From NCBI GenBank assembly GCA_958450365.1, contig CAUEEP010000935.1:1376001-1440000 (forward strand): a stretch of DNA of 64,000 nucleotides, read 5' to 3'. Each line of letters opens with the position of its first letter. The stretch's first letter is position 1. A model generated the notes under the pieces. It did no database searches and had not been told where the DNA came from. It worked only from the letters and a program-made list of their open reading frames with translations. The stretch comes from Mesorhabditis belari. Taxonomy: Eukaryota; Nematoda; Chromadorea; Rhabditida; Rhabditidae. Below are positions 22,474 through 33,500 of the stretch, one piece after another. Made by a program: the position numbers and the translations under genes.

Positions 22474-24610
22474 ATGGACTCATTGTCAGTTTTAGGGAGA
22501 GATTCAAATTGGCGGTCGTTTTCACATAGGTGGTCGCATTCTGCACAGGTAATTTTTTTGAAACTATTTGCTTGCATGACTTATTTACTTTTCATTTTTT
22601 TAGACAATGGAATTGGTTCTCGCGGCAACTCCACCGCCGCTGCCGCTATTTGCAGCGAACTTCTCGGTTGTTCCAATCGGCAAAGTAGAGCCACTTGCCA
22701 CTTCTCCACCATTTCTGCTCAATGCTACGACAAGGCCGAGTATCAGAAAAGAGGTTTGTTCTAGAACTGTCCATTTTTGGTCTGATTATCAATAGGTGTA
22801 CAACGGAAAAACTAGATCTGACCACTACAACGGCTAATTATTGTGGTTTTTTAGACCAAAAGATAGAGCTTGAAAAATTCTACCTTCATGTAGCAAGAAA
22901 TCCTGAAATGGGTCGAATCTCGTTTTCCGTTGTGCACCTATTGAGAATCAGATCGAAAATGAACAACGCTAGTTTTTTTTGGTTAATGCTGTCTTTTCAA
23001 AGATATTATAACATCTGAACTATATTGTTGTTAGCAGGTTCCAAGGCCGCCAGCACTACCACCGAACAAGCCTGACTTGAATAGCGGTTTGCTCCACTTT
23101 TTATTACACAACAAAATATTTTAGGCGGATTACACATAGACTTCAAAGGAATGCTTGACTCGACGATTGATAGTGCAAAGGATCTCTTTGGCGACATGTT
23201 TGGATTGAAGTTTCTAAGAAACAAATTTTCTGATTTATTTGCATTTTAGCGCTGAATGTCTTAACGGAGGGAAAAGGATCTCAGGAAATAAATGCGAATG
23301 TACATACGGGTACAGAGGTAAAAACTTCGAAAACATCACTGTCAAAATCATATTTTAAGGTTCGCGATGTGAGGAAATTACTTGTGAAAATAACGGTATT
23401 CGTCGTCGCGTTGAAAGACAAAAACCACCACAATTCGTATGCAGGTATGCTGCGCTAGGTAGTTGTTTAGTTCTAGTTTCTTTTAGTTGTCCGCACCCAG
23501 AATACATCACGGGTAAACACTGTGAAAAGGTCGTTTGTCTGAACAACGGAAGCTGGAGTGTTCAAGAACAGATGTGCATTTGCGATGAACAGTGGTATTA
23601 TGGAAAATTTTGCGAGGTGATTATTTTTTCTAAACATAAACAATAATTTTAGGGGAAACGTACTCATCTACCGTTTTTAATCGGAATTCCACTGGTTATA
23701 ATTGCTTTCATTCTTCTAATGTGCTACTTGTGCAAGTGAGTCTTTAACATTTTTATTTTGCTATAATATGTTTTATTACCTTTTTGTCTGTTTTAGAAAA
23801 GACTGGTGCCCTCGTCAACCTCGACGCGGAAGACACGGTATGTACAGAAACGGAGAAGCACAGTCAAGGCGACGTCCAGTGAGTTCAAATTTTTTACATA
23901 TCAAATTACAATCTTGGATCGGAATAGTGAAAGTATTTTAGATTTCAACCAATAGAACTCCTCGTACTCGAGCGCATGCAACCGGAATACTAGTACAAGT
24001 AAGAGAAAATAGCTTAACCCATTAATCTTTTTCATTAAGGAACACTTACTGGGCGAAGAAAGGGGTGCGCCAATGCGATCTCCCGCCTATCCACCAGGAA
24101 TCGTGCCTCCATTTGTGATTCGACTTGACACGATTCCAACATTCAATCCCGGAATGGTTGGCGGAGTCGATCCGGCTGGGGCGGGAATGACTGCACTTGA
24201 ATTGATAAAAGAGGTTTGTGAGCTGTGTTTTGCGTAGATCTTTCAAGTTAAACATTAACCGTTTATTTTCAGATCGAACCTCCTCCCTCATATGATCAGG
24301 CGATGGCTGTTCCGCGTCCCCCTGCTTACACCGCTTCACCACGGTAAGGTTTATTTTGCTAGCATTACTTTGTTTTTAATTATAGTGAATCGCAAGTTGT
24401 TGGGCATTCAACCCGTGGAACTCCACCACTTCCAACAACGGTTCCGCCAGTAGCACCACCGAGTAATTTAACGGCAAGATCTTGTAAGATATTTTTATTA
24501 AATTTTGCAATCATCTAAATATTTACTCAATCAATGCACTCGTTGCAGCTCCATCATCCAACTCAAACTCGAACGGCTCGTCGGCTTCAAGCTCTAATCA
24601 CCGGAGATAG
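22474..24610 (+). CDS. EGF-like repeat single-pass membrane protein with PPxY tail
   Basis: Exons: 22474-22548, 22604-22753, 23038-23086, 23125-23209, 23250-23317, 23360-23444, 23487-23616, 23653-23735, 23797-23878, 23942-23998, 24040-24213, 24273-24343, 24386-24483, 24549-24610 (422 residues). An N-terminal Pro-rich part with N-glycosylation sites (NFS, NAT) precedes Cys-rich EGF-like modules (ECLNGG...CECTYGYRG..C; CENNG...CSCP...GKHC; CLNNGSW...CICDEQWYYGKFC). Then come one membrane helix (LPFLIGIPLVIIAFILLMCY) and a basic CKKDWCPRQPRRGR stop-transfer. The cytoplasmic tail has two PPxY motifs (PPSY, PPAY), likely ligands of NEDD4-type WW domains, and a Ser/Asn-rich end. No obvious signal peptide is seen. 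Translation may begin at the second ATG (22607) if exon 2, preceded by TTTTTTTAG, is trans-spliced. The orthologue is not recognised. Confidence 0.82.
22777..22963. repeat. Intronic inverted repeat
   Basis: TCTGATTATCAATAGGTGTA with CAACGGAAAA (about 22779-22808) is answered inverted at 22927-22961. The pair sits within the 283-nt second intron of the EGF-protein gene and makes this intron much longer than its neighbours. It is perhaps a small foldback element. Confidence 0.65.
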
Positions 24611-25598
24611 CAAATGGTGATGGGCTTTCTCAATTTTTCATACTTGCTGTACATAATATTTATAAATCAATTTTGCGCTTTCCTTTTAGCCACAATGCGT
24701 ACTTATCATCGATTTGTTTGTTTTCATTTTGTTAAGAGCTGTGATCACAAAATGATTTCTTTCTCTCAGCTATATTCTCGTATTATTTTTCTTTGAAAAA
24801 CAGGGTCATTTATTCAGTGGAATAATCTTTGCCAATATTCTTTCTCTCAATAGATATCAGTTTGATTTCGTCTATGAGTGCTAACCGTTTCGATTCCCAA
24901 AGATTTCACGGACATATTCTCTACTTAATTCCTTTATTAGACATGCAATTGATAGGTTTTGCAATTTCTGTGTTATTGATTGAAAGATTAATTTTGTGTG
25001 GGATAAAATATTTAAACCGTTCATATCACACAGGGAAGTTAGTAATTTGGCAAAGAAAATACAAGTCAACGAAAAAGAAACAAGGAAAGAGCTACGTTCC
25101 TCAAGAAACTTACTGAAAGACCCAAAAACATGAAGAAGGCCAGCCGAGAGAAGTTTGGCCCAGAGAAGTGCTCAATTATTCAGTGAGGAAAAAGAAGAAG
25201 GGATTCGATGAGGATTGAGTGAGTGTTTCTCCCCTAAATCCCCCTCCTTCTTTCTTTCTTTTCCCCAATTTTCCCAACTTCTCATCCTCTCAAAAAACTA
25301 AAGGAGAGACAGCTCCCTCCCCTCCTCTCTCTACACCGATTATCCCATAAAACCTTTCCGTGTATTCTTTGTCTGAATACTTTTACTTTACAAGGGCAAA
25401 TATTAAATACGGAAATAATCTTTGTTTTCGAAGATTTTGAAAATAGCTAATACTCATCACTAAACTTTTTCGAAGAAACTCTGCCTCTATCTCTTTCCTA
25501 TCCAACTCTCTGAATAATAAAAGAACTTCTAGAGATTTCTTCCAAGAAAATATCTTTGCAAAAAAATCTGTATTCATTTAATTCATCCGCAAGCGAAA
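24611..25598. other. Intergenic region without a recognised gene
   Basis: It holds the 3' UTR of the membrane protein and the promoter of the acetyltransferase gene. A 95-codon open frame at 24829-25116 has a hydrophobic middle but biased AT-rich codons and no known relative, so I do not call it. Positions 25205-25350 are C/T rich. Confidence 0.5.
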
Positions 25599-28179
25599 AT
25601 GAATGGCCTACGATTTTTGACGGGAACTTCAGAAATGGGGGATCAGGTTGGTGGAGGATTTTAGAGAAAATAAAAATTCTAAAGCTTTCTTGATCCTATT
25701 AACTTTTAAGGTCAGAATTTTTTTAGGTGCATGAGTTTCTGTTGGACCATTTTCGCGTCATGGAGCCGATCACAACGAGCATCAGTTTGTGACTTTGGAA
25801 ATAAAAATGATGGCATTTTGAAGAAAAAAATTTAGAAGAGACCTTAAAAAAGCGAAAATAAGATTCCTTTCGATCTTACCCCTTTAATTTTTGAGTTTGA
25901 GTTCATCAAAATTCAGAGGCATCACGGGATGATGTCTTCGAGTTTTTCATCGATTTACGTGACGGCGCATTGAAAAATGAAAAGCACTCAATTGTGGTTT
26001 ATGATGAAAGTGAGGAATAGAAGAAATTTGTAAAATCAAATAATTTAGATGATGAATTGGTTGGGATTTCCCTCAATTATGTCAAAGAGATCGACGAGAA
26101 TAAGGAGAATTTCGAAGAAATCGAACCATTCAATCCACATAAAGATTATCAAGATGGTGAGCTAAAAGCTAGAAAAATTTCAAAAAATTGTTACAGAAAT
26201 TCAAACGGGAGCCTATGAATCGAAAAACGCGAATCGCTTGGTGACTTTTGTGGAAAATGTCGAGAATCGTGGGTATTGAGGGGGGAAATATGCTGACAAA
26301 TAAACAAATAAAAAAAAATCCAACAATCCACCTCTTTTTCAATCTCCTTTTGAATTTTTTTTTTCGTGCCCTAGCTACAGTCACCCAAACCATCAAGAGC
26401 TCAAAAAGGAGTGGTTTAGTCACGTCTTACGGTTCTAAACATACAAATTCTACAATTCTACAATTCTACAATTCTACAATTCTACAATTCTACAATCCAA
26501 TTCTACAATCCAAATTCTAGATCGAAATCTTACCTAAACTGCTAAATCTTTTAACCCAGAAACCCTAATTCCAAATGATTTGGCAAAACGAGAATAACAA
26601 GCTTCGAGGCTGGGTTGGATTGACTGGTTTATAGAGACGTTTAGATTTTTGACAACTTTATCGGTGATATGAAAGGCAAAGAAGTCCGAAGAAGAAAAAA
26701 AGTGGAAAAACCGGGAAAAGTACAGAAACTCTAAAACTTTAACAATTTTAAAAGAAACAGGGAAAGAGCGGTGAAAACAATAAAAGGAGGAGGGAAAATT
26801 TAACAATAAACAATAATTTTACGGGGGAATAGAGAAAGGGAACATACGCACCCAAAAGAAACGGCAAAGCGCCATACCCGTCAACGATTTTTTAAAAGAA
26901 TGAATTTTGAGGGGATAGGGCTTCGGCGGAAAAGTGGGACGCCGTCTCGACTACGGTAGCTTGGGTGTATTTTAGAATTTAGGGGGCTGGCAAGTTGCCA
27001 ACACGAACTGCGGGAATTTGGGTTTATTCTTTATTGGATTTTATTCAATTTTCCACGTCATTAAGCTTTTTAAGCTTAAAGCTATGATACTATGATATTC
27101 TTTTAAACATTTCAAAGTAAGTTTACCTTTTTTTGTAGCCGAGAGTTGACAAATTAAGTACTTAAGTAAAACTGGGAAATCGTGAATCGAATTTGATTTC
27201 AGATTTGGTTCCACTTCTTACAAAGCTCGATCATCGACACCGTCGGGTTGAGCGAATCTTTAAGATTGATGTTATTTGTGTGCACCCTTCGATGAAAGGG
27301 TTTGGATTTTAAGAATTGCTTCATTGACGAATAAGGAGTTGAAGTAGTAGTCATAAGTCAATAGAGGAGTTGAAGTCGTAGTCATCAGTCTATTATTGTA
27401 AGAAAAGCTTGAATTAGTAGTGATGGCTGTAAATCAAGATCAACCAGGGTTCGATTGAAGACTGGGCTTCAGGACAAGTCAGGCATCTACCTGAACTCGG
27501 CCTGCATAAATTGGATTTGATCCAACCCTGAGCTTGATCGATTTTAGGCATACGGCTTGACGAGAATTAAGCGATTGGGAAAAGGTAAAATTATCAAGAT
27601 CTGATTGGGCTTCAATCAACGAGGGTTCGATTGAAGCCTGGGATTTAGGACAAGTCCAGAATTGACCTGAACTCGGCCTGCATTAATAATTCTCGTCAAG
27701 CCGTATGTCTACGATAAAATCAATCAAGCTCAGGGTTGGAAAAAGTAAAAATGAAAAGCAATGAGCGGACTCGAACCAGGGAGGCTCGCTCAGGAGTGGT
27801 AGTCGTTGTTTATGAAGTGCTTGACTCGTAACGAAAAATAAATGTACTTTTTGGCACTTTTTTGACACCTTTTACTCAAGTAAACCTTTCTAGGAAAGGT
27901 TTGGCGAAAGAGTTGATGAAGAGAATCTTCGAGAAAGCCGTTGAAGCTGATTGTGATGTTGTGGCCGCATGTGCAACGGCACAAGCAAGTCAAGCAATCT
28001 TCAGAAAAGTAAAGAAAACTGTGAATTGTTTTGTTTAATTGTTTAATGTTTTCCAGTTTGGTTTCGCAACAATTCGCGAGGTTCCATTTTGGTGTTTCCG
28101 CGAGAATCATCTGCCGATTTATCGCGATCTTTCCGATAAAGGATTAAGCGGGAAATTGATGGCAAAATGGATTAAATAA
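25599..28179 (+). CDS. GNAT-family N-acetyltransferase (arylalkylamine NAT-like)
   Basis: Eight exons in phase (25599-25646, 25727-25784, 25917-26009, 26049-26156, 26197-26268, 27203-27299, 27894-28008, 28057-28179) give 237 residues, the usual size of insect/nematode AANAT-like enzymes. These transfer acetyl from acetyl-CoA to amines. HEFLLDHFRVMEPITTSI matches the conserved N-terminal ...F..DEP.. segment. HSIVVYDES..DELVGISLN is the beta-strand pair. VICVHPSMKGKGLAKELM contains the acetyl-CoA pyrophosphate loop (R/K-x-x-G-x-G/A), and ASQAIFRKFGFATIREV follows as in the fold. Introns 5 (934 nt) and 6 (594 nt) are swollen with repeats, including a tRNA-like sequence, while the others are about 40-130 nt. 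The substrate cannot be told. AATAAA at 28244-28249 follows the stop. Confidence 0.88.
26444..26520 (+). repeat. Short tandem array of tctacaat units in an intron
   Basis: About eight 9-10-bp copies (attctacaa) in the fifth intron of the acetyltransferase gene. Confidence 0.85.
27424..27745. repeat. Mixed direct and inverted repeat in an intron
   Basis: AGGGTTCGATTGAAG..TGGG..AGGACAAGTC..ACCTGAACTCGGCCTGCAT appears twice in direct order (27447-27510 and 27620-27685). CCAACCCTGAGCTTGATCG with CATACGGCTTGACGAGAATT (27522-27567) is repeated inverted at 27690-27740. The whole can fold into a hairpin in intron 6 of the acetyltransferase gene. Confidence 0.75.
27762..27835 (-). tRNA. tRNA-like sequence in an intron
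   Basis: On the minus strand the sequence ends in CCTGGTTCGAGTCCGC, a good B-box. The 5' half (AACGACTACCACTCCTGAGC) is only weakly A-box like. It lies antisense in intron 6 of the acetyltransferase gene. A functional tRNA is unlikely. Confidence 0.35.
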
Positions 28180-28337
28180 AGAAAATATTATCAAAGCTTT
28201 TAAATTATTATCATAAAAAATTAATATCACTAAAATTGAGCATAATAAATGTTGAAATTTTGTTAGGAAAATGGGAAAAAGTTATTGAGGTTAAGATTTA
28301 GTCACAATGTTAACACAAGAAAATTTCTAAATTTGAT

Positions 28338-28413
28338 CAAACCAAAATCCTACCACGAAAGAGGAATCCGCAAATTGCCTGTAAAATGGGCAGAAGTCGT
28401 CAATAATAATCAA
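28338..28413 (+). pseudogene. Mariner transposase C-terminal fragment, third copy
   Basis: CCAAAATCCTACCACGAAAG and GCAAATTGCCTGTAAAATGG translate to the same C-terminal mariner motif as at 11570 and 12455 (an ERGIRKLPVKWAEVVNNN type sequence). The flanks on both sides are unrelated, so it is a short relic downstream of the acetyltransferase gene. Confidence 0.75.
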
Positions 28414-28960
28414 TAATTCTAGATTTGATCAATTTTTAGGCTAATAACTTGAAGAAAAGTTTAGATTAAGGTGAAAATTTTGTTAAAAAAAAGCTAAAGC
28501 TGACTAAAAACCGGCAAAAAAAAAGATTGAAATTGCACTGAAAGAATCAAAATTTAAATAGATATACAATTAGAGAAAAGACAAAAAAAAGAGATCACAA
28601 TGAAACATTAAGAAAAACGGACTAAGGCTGAAAATAGACAAAACAAGTGACTGGGGCTTTCCGGTGTTCACAATAAATCGGTGACGTGACAACGATGTAC
28701 GAAAATGACGATCGACTACAAATGACATCCGGAGATTTCTCATCGAAAGCCGCCCTCACCGCCGAATAAACCAATTGTTTTGACGTTGATGGAGAGGAGG
28801 ACATTGACTGGAAATGCAAATGAGAAGTGCATTGGCAAAACTACCGTACTCCTTAACATCGACAAGTTTCTTAAGACTTGCCTCGAGTTTTATTCAATCT
28901 ACTAGCCGAAAAACCCCTAACGACGGGTTTTTCACCCCTGGATATCTGCAGGCGATTTTT

Positions 28961-29033
28961 GTCGCCGTGGTGCAGTCGGGAGCACGCTGGCTTACAGCCT
29001 GCACGGTCCGGGTTCGATTCCCGGGTGTTTCAC
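28961..29033 (+). tRNA. tRNA-Val(TAC)-like sequence lacking an acceptor arm
   Basis: The D-stem GTGC/GCAC and the T-arm CCGGG-TTCGATT-CCCGG pair perfectly. The anticodon stem GCTGG/CCTGC has one mismatch around loop CTTACAG (anticodon TAC). The 7-bp acceptor (GTCGCCG against GTGTTTC) pairs at only about three positions. This is the best-preserved of the tRNA-like loci, yet it still fails at the acceptor stem. Confidence 0.5.
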
Positions 29034-29156
29034 TCAACTTTGGTTTTTAAAAACTTTTTTAAAATGGCACAACTACAATATATTCTAAGGTTTTCTAAAG
29101 AAGTTTTAGCTTTATTTGTCCCGTACAGACAGACAGACAGACACTGCTTTTTTTTA

Positions 29157-29681
29157 TATATGTCGTAGCCGATTATGAATGAAATTTTTTGGCAAATCTT
29201 TCTAGTAGAGCAACCCTTTAATGTAGGAGGACAATATTATATCATTTTGTAGCGAATTGAATTCTGCGTCGATTGGTACCAAATTTGTGAGTTTAGGTTA
29301 AAAATTGCCGGCGCTACAACGTTTCATTCAAAATCGGCGGGACCCCCGTAGCCGATTATGAATTTCAGCCGATTATGAATGAGTGGGTCTAGGAGCGTCC
29401 AACCATCAAGTATTTGGTATCATTCAACGCAGAATCATTGATAATTATGTTAAATTTTTGAAATTAGAAAGATTGAATAAAAAAGAACACCAAATTATGG
29501 GGCTTCAAAGTTTTCCCTTAAAAAAAAACGGTTTTTTTGCCCCTAATTTTTTTCTTTTTATCCAATCTTTCTAATTTAAAAAATTTAACATAATTATTAA
29601 TGATTCTGCGTTGAATGATACTAAATACTTGATGGTTGGACGCTCCTAGACCCACTCATTCATAATCGGCTACGACATATA
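29157..29681. mobile_element. ~525-bp foldback element, TATGTCGTAGCCGATTATG ends
   Basis: The ends TATGTCGTAGCCGATTATGA are inverted at 29660-29680. The inner part (TGGGTCTAGGAGCGTCCAAC ... to about 29655) is an almost perfect palindrome around 29520. The left 200 bp contain an additional, non-palindromic segment with TTTCATTCAAAATCGGCGGG. A second copy is at 36061-36690. Confidence 0.85.
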
Positions 29682-30154
29682 CACATTTGATATCTTTTAA
29701 CTTGCATTTTAACTTCATAGAATAGGTTTATTAAAGAAAACTAGAGATTATGGTTGTTTTCAAAAGTGTTCACGTTTTCGAAATGCAGGAGAACAAGCTC
29801 TAATTGTGAAAAATAGGTTTTACATCAAGTTTGACATAAATAATTCCAAGCCAAGTTGCACCCACTTGGAAAACTTGTAATGGTGATGTTATTCAGTAAA
29901 AGATGATTCAATAAATGATTTAGTACCAATTCTACGCACTCCACTCACTCAAATGGCTCGAGCAAAGCAACAAAATCATAGCTAATATAAATTTTGTCAA
30001 ACAGTCAAACATTTTACCTAGCTAGTGAAATATTCTTGGATCAAAAATTGGCTAACTAGATGCTCCGCTTGTTTCATTTGATCCTCCAAACAATATTTGA
30101 AACGGAAAATTGAAAGCTATTGAAAGCTAAAAGAAGTAGAACAAAAGTCAAGCT

Positions 30155-30230
30155 CTCGACTCGAACCCTAGAGGATCCCCATTGGTCCTTGCCTTGTATT
30201 CAAGCCAACTACCACTCGGACAGCACGACA
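30155..30230 (-). tRNA. tRNA-like sequence at the 3' end of the ground-like gene
   Basis: On the minus strand: GTCCGAGTGGTAGTTGGC, TTGAATACAAGG, a long variable part, and TAGGGTTCGAGTC. The order is that of a class II tRNA, but the arms are not fully pairable. It overlaps an open frame that might otherwise be read as the last exon of the neighbouring gene. Confidence 0.4.
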
Positions 30231-30356
30231 TCCCTCCAATCCCTTGGTAAGCCAAGTTATAAACTCCAGGTCTGTTTTCTGCGATTTCATACATAACTTT
30301 TGACAGAGTGCTGTGTTGCAAAAACGGAAAGCAGATTCTAAGTTGGTTAGTCACTT

Positions 30357-30517
30357 GGCCATTTGCTCATTTGGCCATTTGGTCATTTGGTCATTTGACC
30401 ATTTGACCATTTGACCATTTGACCATTTGACCATTTGGTCATTTGACCATTTGGTCACTTGGTCATTTGGTCATTTGACCATTTCCCATTTGACCATTTC
30501 CCATTTGACAGGCCATT
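30357..30517. repeat. 8-9-bp minisatellite (catttggt / catttgac)
   Basis: About eighteen copies of catttgacc/catttggtc, downstream of the last firm exon of the ground-like gene. They may lie inside its final intron or 3' UTR. Confidence 0.9.
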
Positions 30518-30583
30518 TGGCCCCTGTTCAAATTCTCTTGTCAGTTTTTGAACACTAACTAGTAAACTCAATCCTCACCTGGT

Positions 30584-33500
30584 GCATCAACGATCTCAAC
30601 TTATCCGATGCGCATTTCGATGGATGTTCTCGTTTCATTTTCTGCGGTTTTCTCAATGATGGCAATGCATATTCCTTAAATAAGAATGGGCAATAGATTT
30701 TAGAGAAATCAATCGTGTATCCCAAGCATACTTTATATGACGGTGATGAGAAATGAGTGGATGTGGTTGTTGCACTTAGTGATTCTCCGTCTTTCTCAAA
30801 GCTTCTCCCTGCAAAGGGTTTACCAAATGAGCCAATATTTTGTTGACTATTTGATTTTGATTTTCTTTCTTTCTCTAGAGTTAAATATACTGTAATTAAT
30901 AGAATTTTGTTCGAAAAATCACCAAAACTCGATCCGAGTAAATCATCGTAAATCTCCATTTCCTCATTTGTCATTTGACCTTTTTTCTAAAACAATTTGA
31001 ATTGAAGAATTGAATTGAAGAATTGAATTGAATGATTTGAATTGAATGATTTGAATTGAACAATTGGGATTGAACAATTTGAATTGAACAATTTGAACTC
31101 ATCAATTTGAATTGAACAATTTGGATTGAACAATTTGAATTCATCAATTGGAATTGAACAATTTGAATTCATCAATTGGAATTGAACAATTTGAATTCAT
31201 CAATTGGAATTGAACAATTTGAATTCATCAATATGAATTGAATAATTTGAATTCAACAATTTGAATTCAACAATTTGAATTCATCAATTAAAATCTTTCT
31301 TTCTTAAATCTTTCTTAAAACCCAACTCACTTTATTTCCTCCTCCTTCTGATCGCAAATTTAAACTCTCAAAAGATTCGTTGTTCATCTGAACGTTTAGA
31401 TTTTATCTTTATTTAAATTTATGTAAGTTTTGGATCTTTTTGCTAGGCTTTACTACTGAAATAAAGTATATTTATTATTATTATTATTTATCTTTCAAAA
31501 CCTGTTCTTTCAAAATCGATAATCCGTCAGCGAAAATCTCATTTTTCTTCACCGATGGATCGTTGAATTGAGAGGTTTTTTGAAGACTTGAACTAAAAAA
31601 ATGTCTTTATTACATCTTGTAGTTCTTTTGAAGGCTATCGGACATTTGATACGCGCCCCGCCCCTTTTCCCTTCAGCAATTCAACTTTGAACTCAAATTT
31701 CTTGGTGTTGAGCTGTCCAATTTCAATATTCTTGATATCATTGGATGCGTCAAGTCTTTCTCTATCGATTGGTACGAAAACTATTTCAATTAAACAGCCC
31801 AACACCAAGAAATTTGTGCTCAAAGTTGGATTGGCAATGAGAAAGAAGCGGGCGGAAGCTATAAAAGGTCCGTCGCCCCGCCCCTTTTTCCATTAGCAAT
31901 TTAACTTTGAGCTGAAATTTCTTGGTGTTGAGCTGAGCAATTTAAATAGTTTTTGTACCAATCGACAGATCAAATGCCCCAGAATCTCTTTTAAATGCCA
32001 TAAATTTAAATCAATCACTCACTGCTTTGTTTTAACAGGCTTCATCGCTTCACTCAACCCTCCATCCTCGTAATCAATCGCTCCTTTTCTCATTGCTAAC
32101 TCGAATTTCTCTTCCGATGTCAGTGTATCGGTTCGAGGCAACTGAACACGATTATCAGGGATCAGGGAAGGGCAAAGGCAAGGCAAAGCAAGGACAAAGC
32201 AAAGCAAGGACAAAGCAAAGCAAAGACAAGCTAGTAATACATATTATATATTCAAAGATAGAGTTGAATAGGTCTTTAATTCGACTCATGGCCTGAGATG
32301 GGCTGACCTAGTCACATTAGTTAGTTAGATCTAGTCTAGACTGACATAGTTCTAAATCTGACAAGGAAAACTTCCGAACTTCCGATCAGAACATTCTTTG
32401 AGTATTTTTGTTGAGTCAACTGTTGTCTAATAGCTGTCAAATCGTTTTGAGAGACTAGATTTTCCCAAAAAAAAACTCATCAAATTTCCTTTGATCTCGT
32501 TTACAGACTTACTCTAACTTGTTGATTTTGAAATGTGTCATCTTTGTATCCATTTTGAGGATTTGGCTCGTCAACTCTAAAAGGATAAAGTAGAAAATTT
32601 TTGTTTCCTTTTTTTTTTTTTCCATTTCCTTACGCAGATTTTTCCACCGATTCATATGATTCATAGGAGTCTGTCTGAGGATTCGAAAAGCCTGAAATAG
32701 TTTAGATGATCTCAAATCCATTCATTTTTATCCCAATCTGTCAATTTTCACCTCCATCATTTCGATTTAGCATCTCTTCATCGTAACTCTCACCATCCGG
32801 CTGTTCGACTCTGAAAAAAAAAGAAGATAAGATCCAATGTTTCACAAAAATTTCAAAAACCCATTTGTTTGTCCTTTTGAAAGAGTCGCTTCGGTCACCG
32901 ATTGTAAAGCAGCTCCGTTTTCGTTTTCGTTTCGTTCATACTAAATGATTATTTGACGAAATTACAATTTCAAGCTCAATATTGAAGATAAATCTTGAAA
33001 GCATTGTTCAAATTTGCATGAGAATCAGCAAAAGCTTGTAGCTTGTAGCAAAAACATCTATCGATCCTTTGCTGTTGGCAATTTAAGATTTTTCTGGTTT
33101 TTCTCAGCACCAACCCTTCGATTTTGACTATTGTGACTATCATTTGATGCAGAATAAAATTGCGCATCGAATGGTACCAAAACCAACTCAGAATGTAATA
33201 TCCATGTAAAGTTGTGAGGCAAAAGGCCAACCTCTGCCCATAAAGAGCGGGCTTTAGGTTTTTAGCCAACAACTTTGCATGGATATTATATTTTGAGTTG
33301 GTTTTGGTACCATTCGATGCGCAATTTTATTCTGCATCAAATGATAGTCACAATAGTCAAAATCGAAGGGTTGGTGCTGAGAAAAACCAGAAAAATCTTA
33401 AATTGCCAACAGCAAAGGATCGATAGATGTTTTTGCTACAAGCTACATTCTGCATCGAATGATAGTCAAAATCGAATGGCTGGTGTTGAGAAAAATCTTA

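Noticed and set aside
24829..25116. 95-codon frame with a hydrophobic middle downstream of the EGF protein
   Set aside because: AT-driven composition, no known domain, no introns unlike all neighbours. It may be 3' UTR or promoter sequence.
28622..28819. 65-codon minus-strand frame starting MHFQSMSSSPSTSKQL
   Set aside because: The first half is coding-like, but there is no recognisable family and no partner exon. Left out as unsupported.
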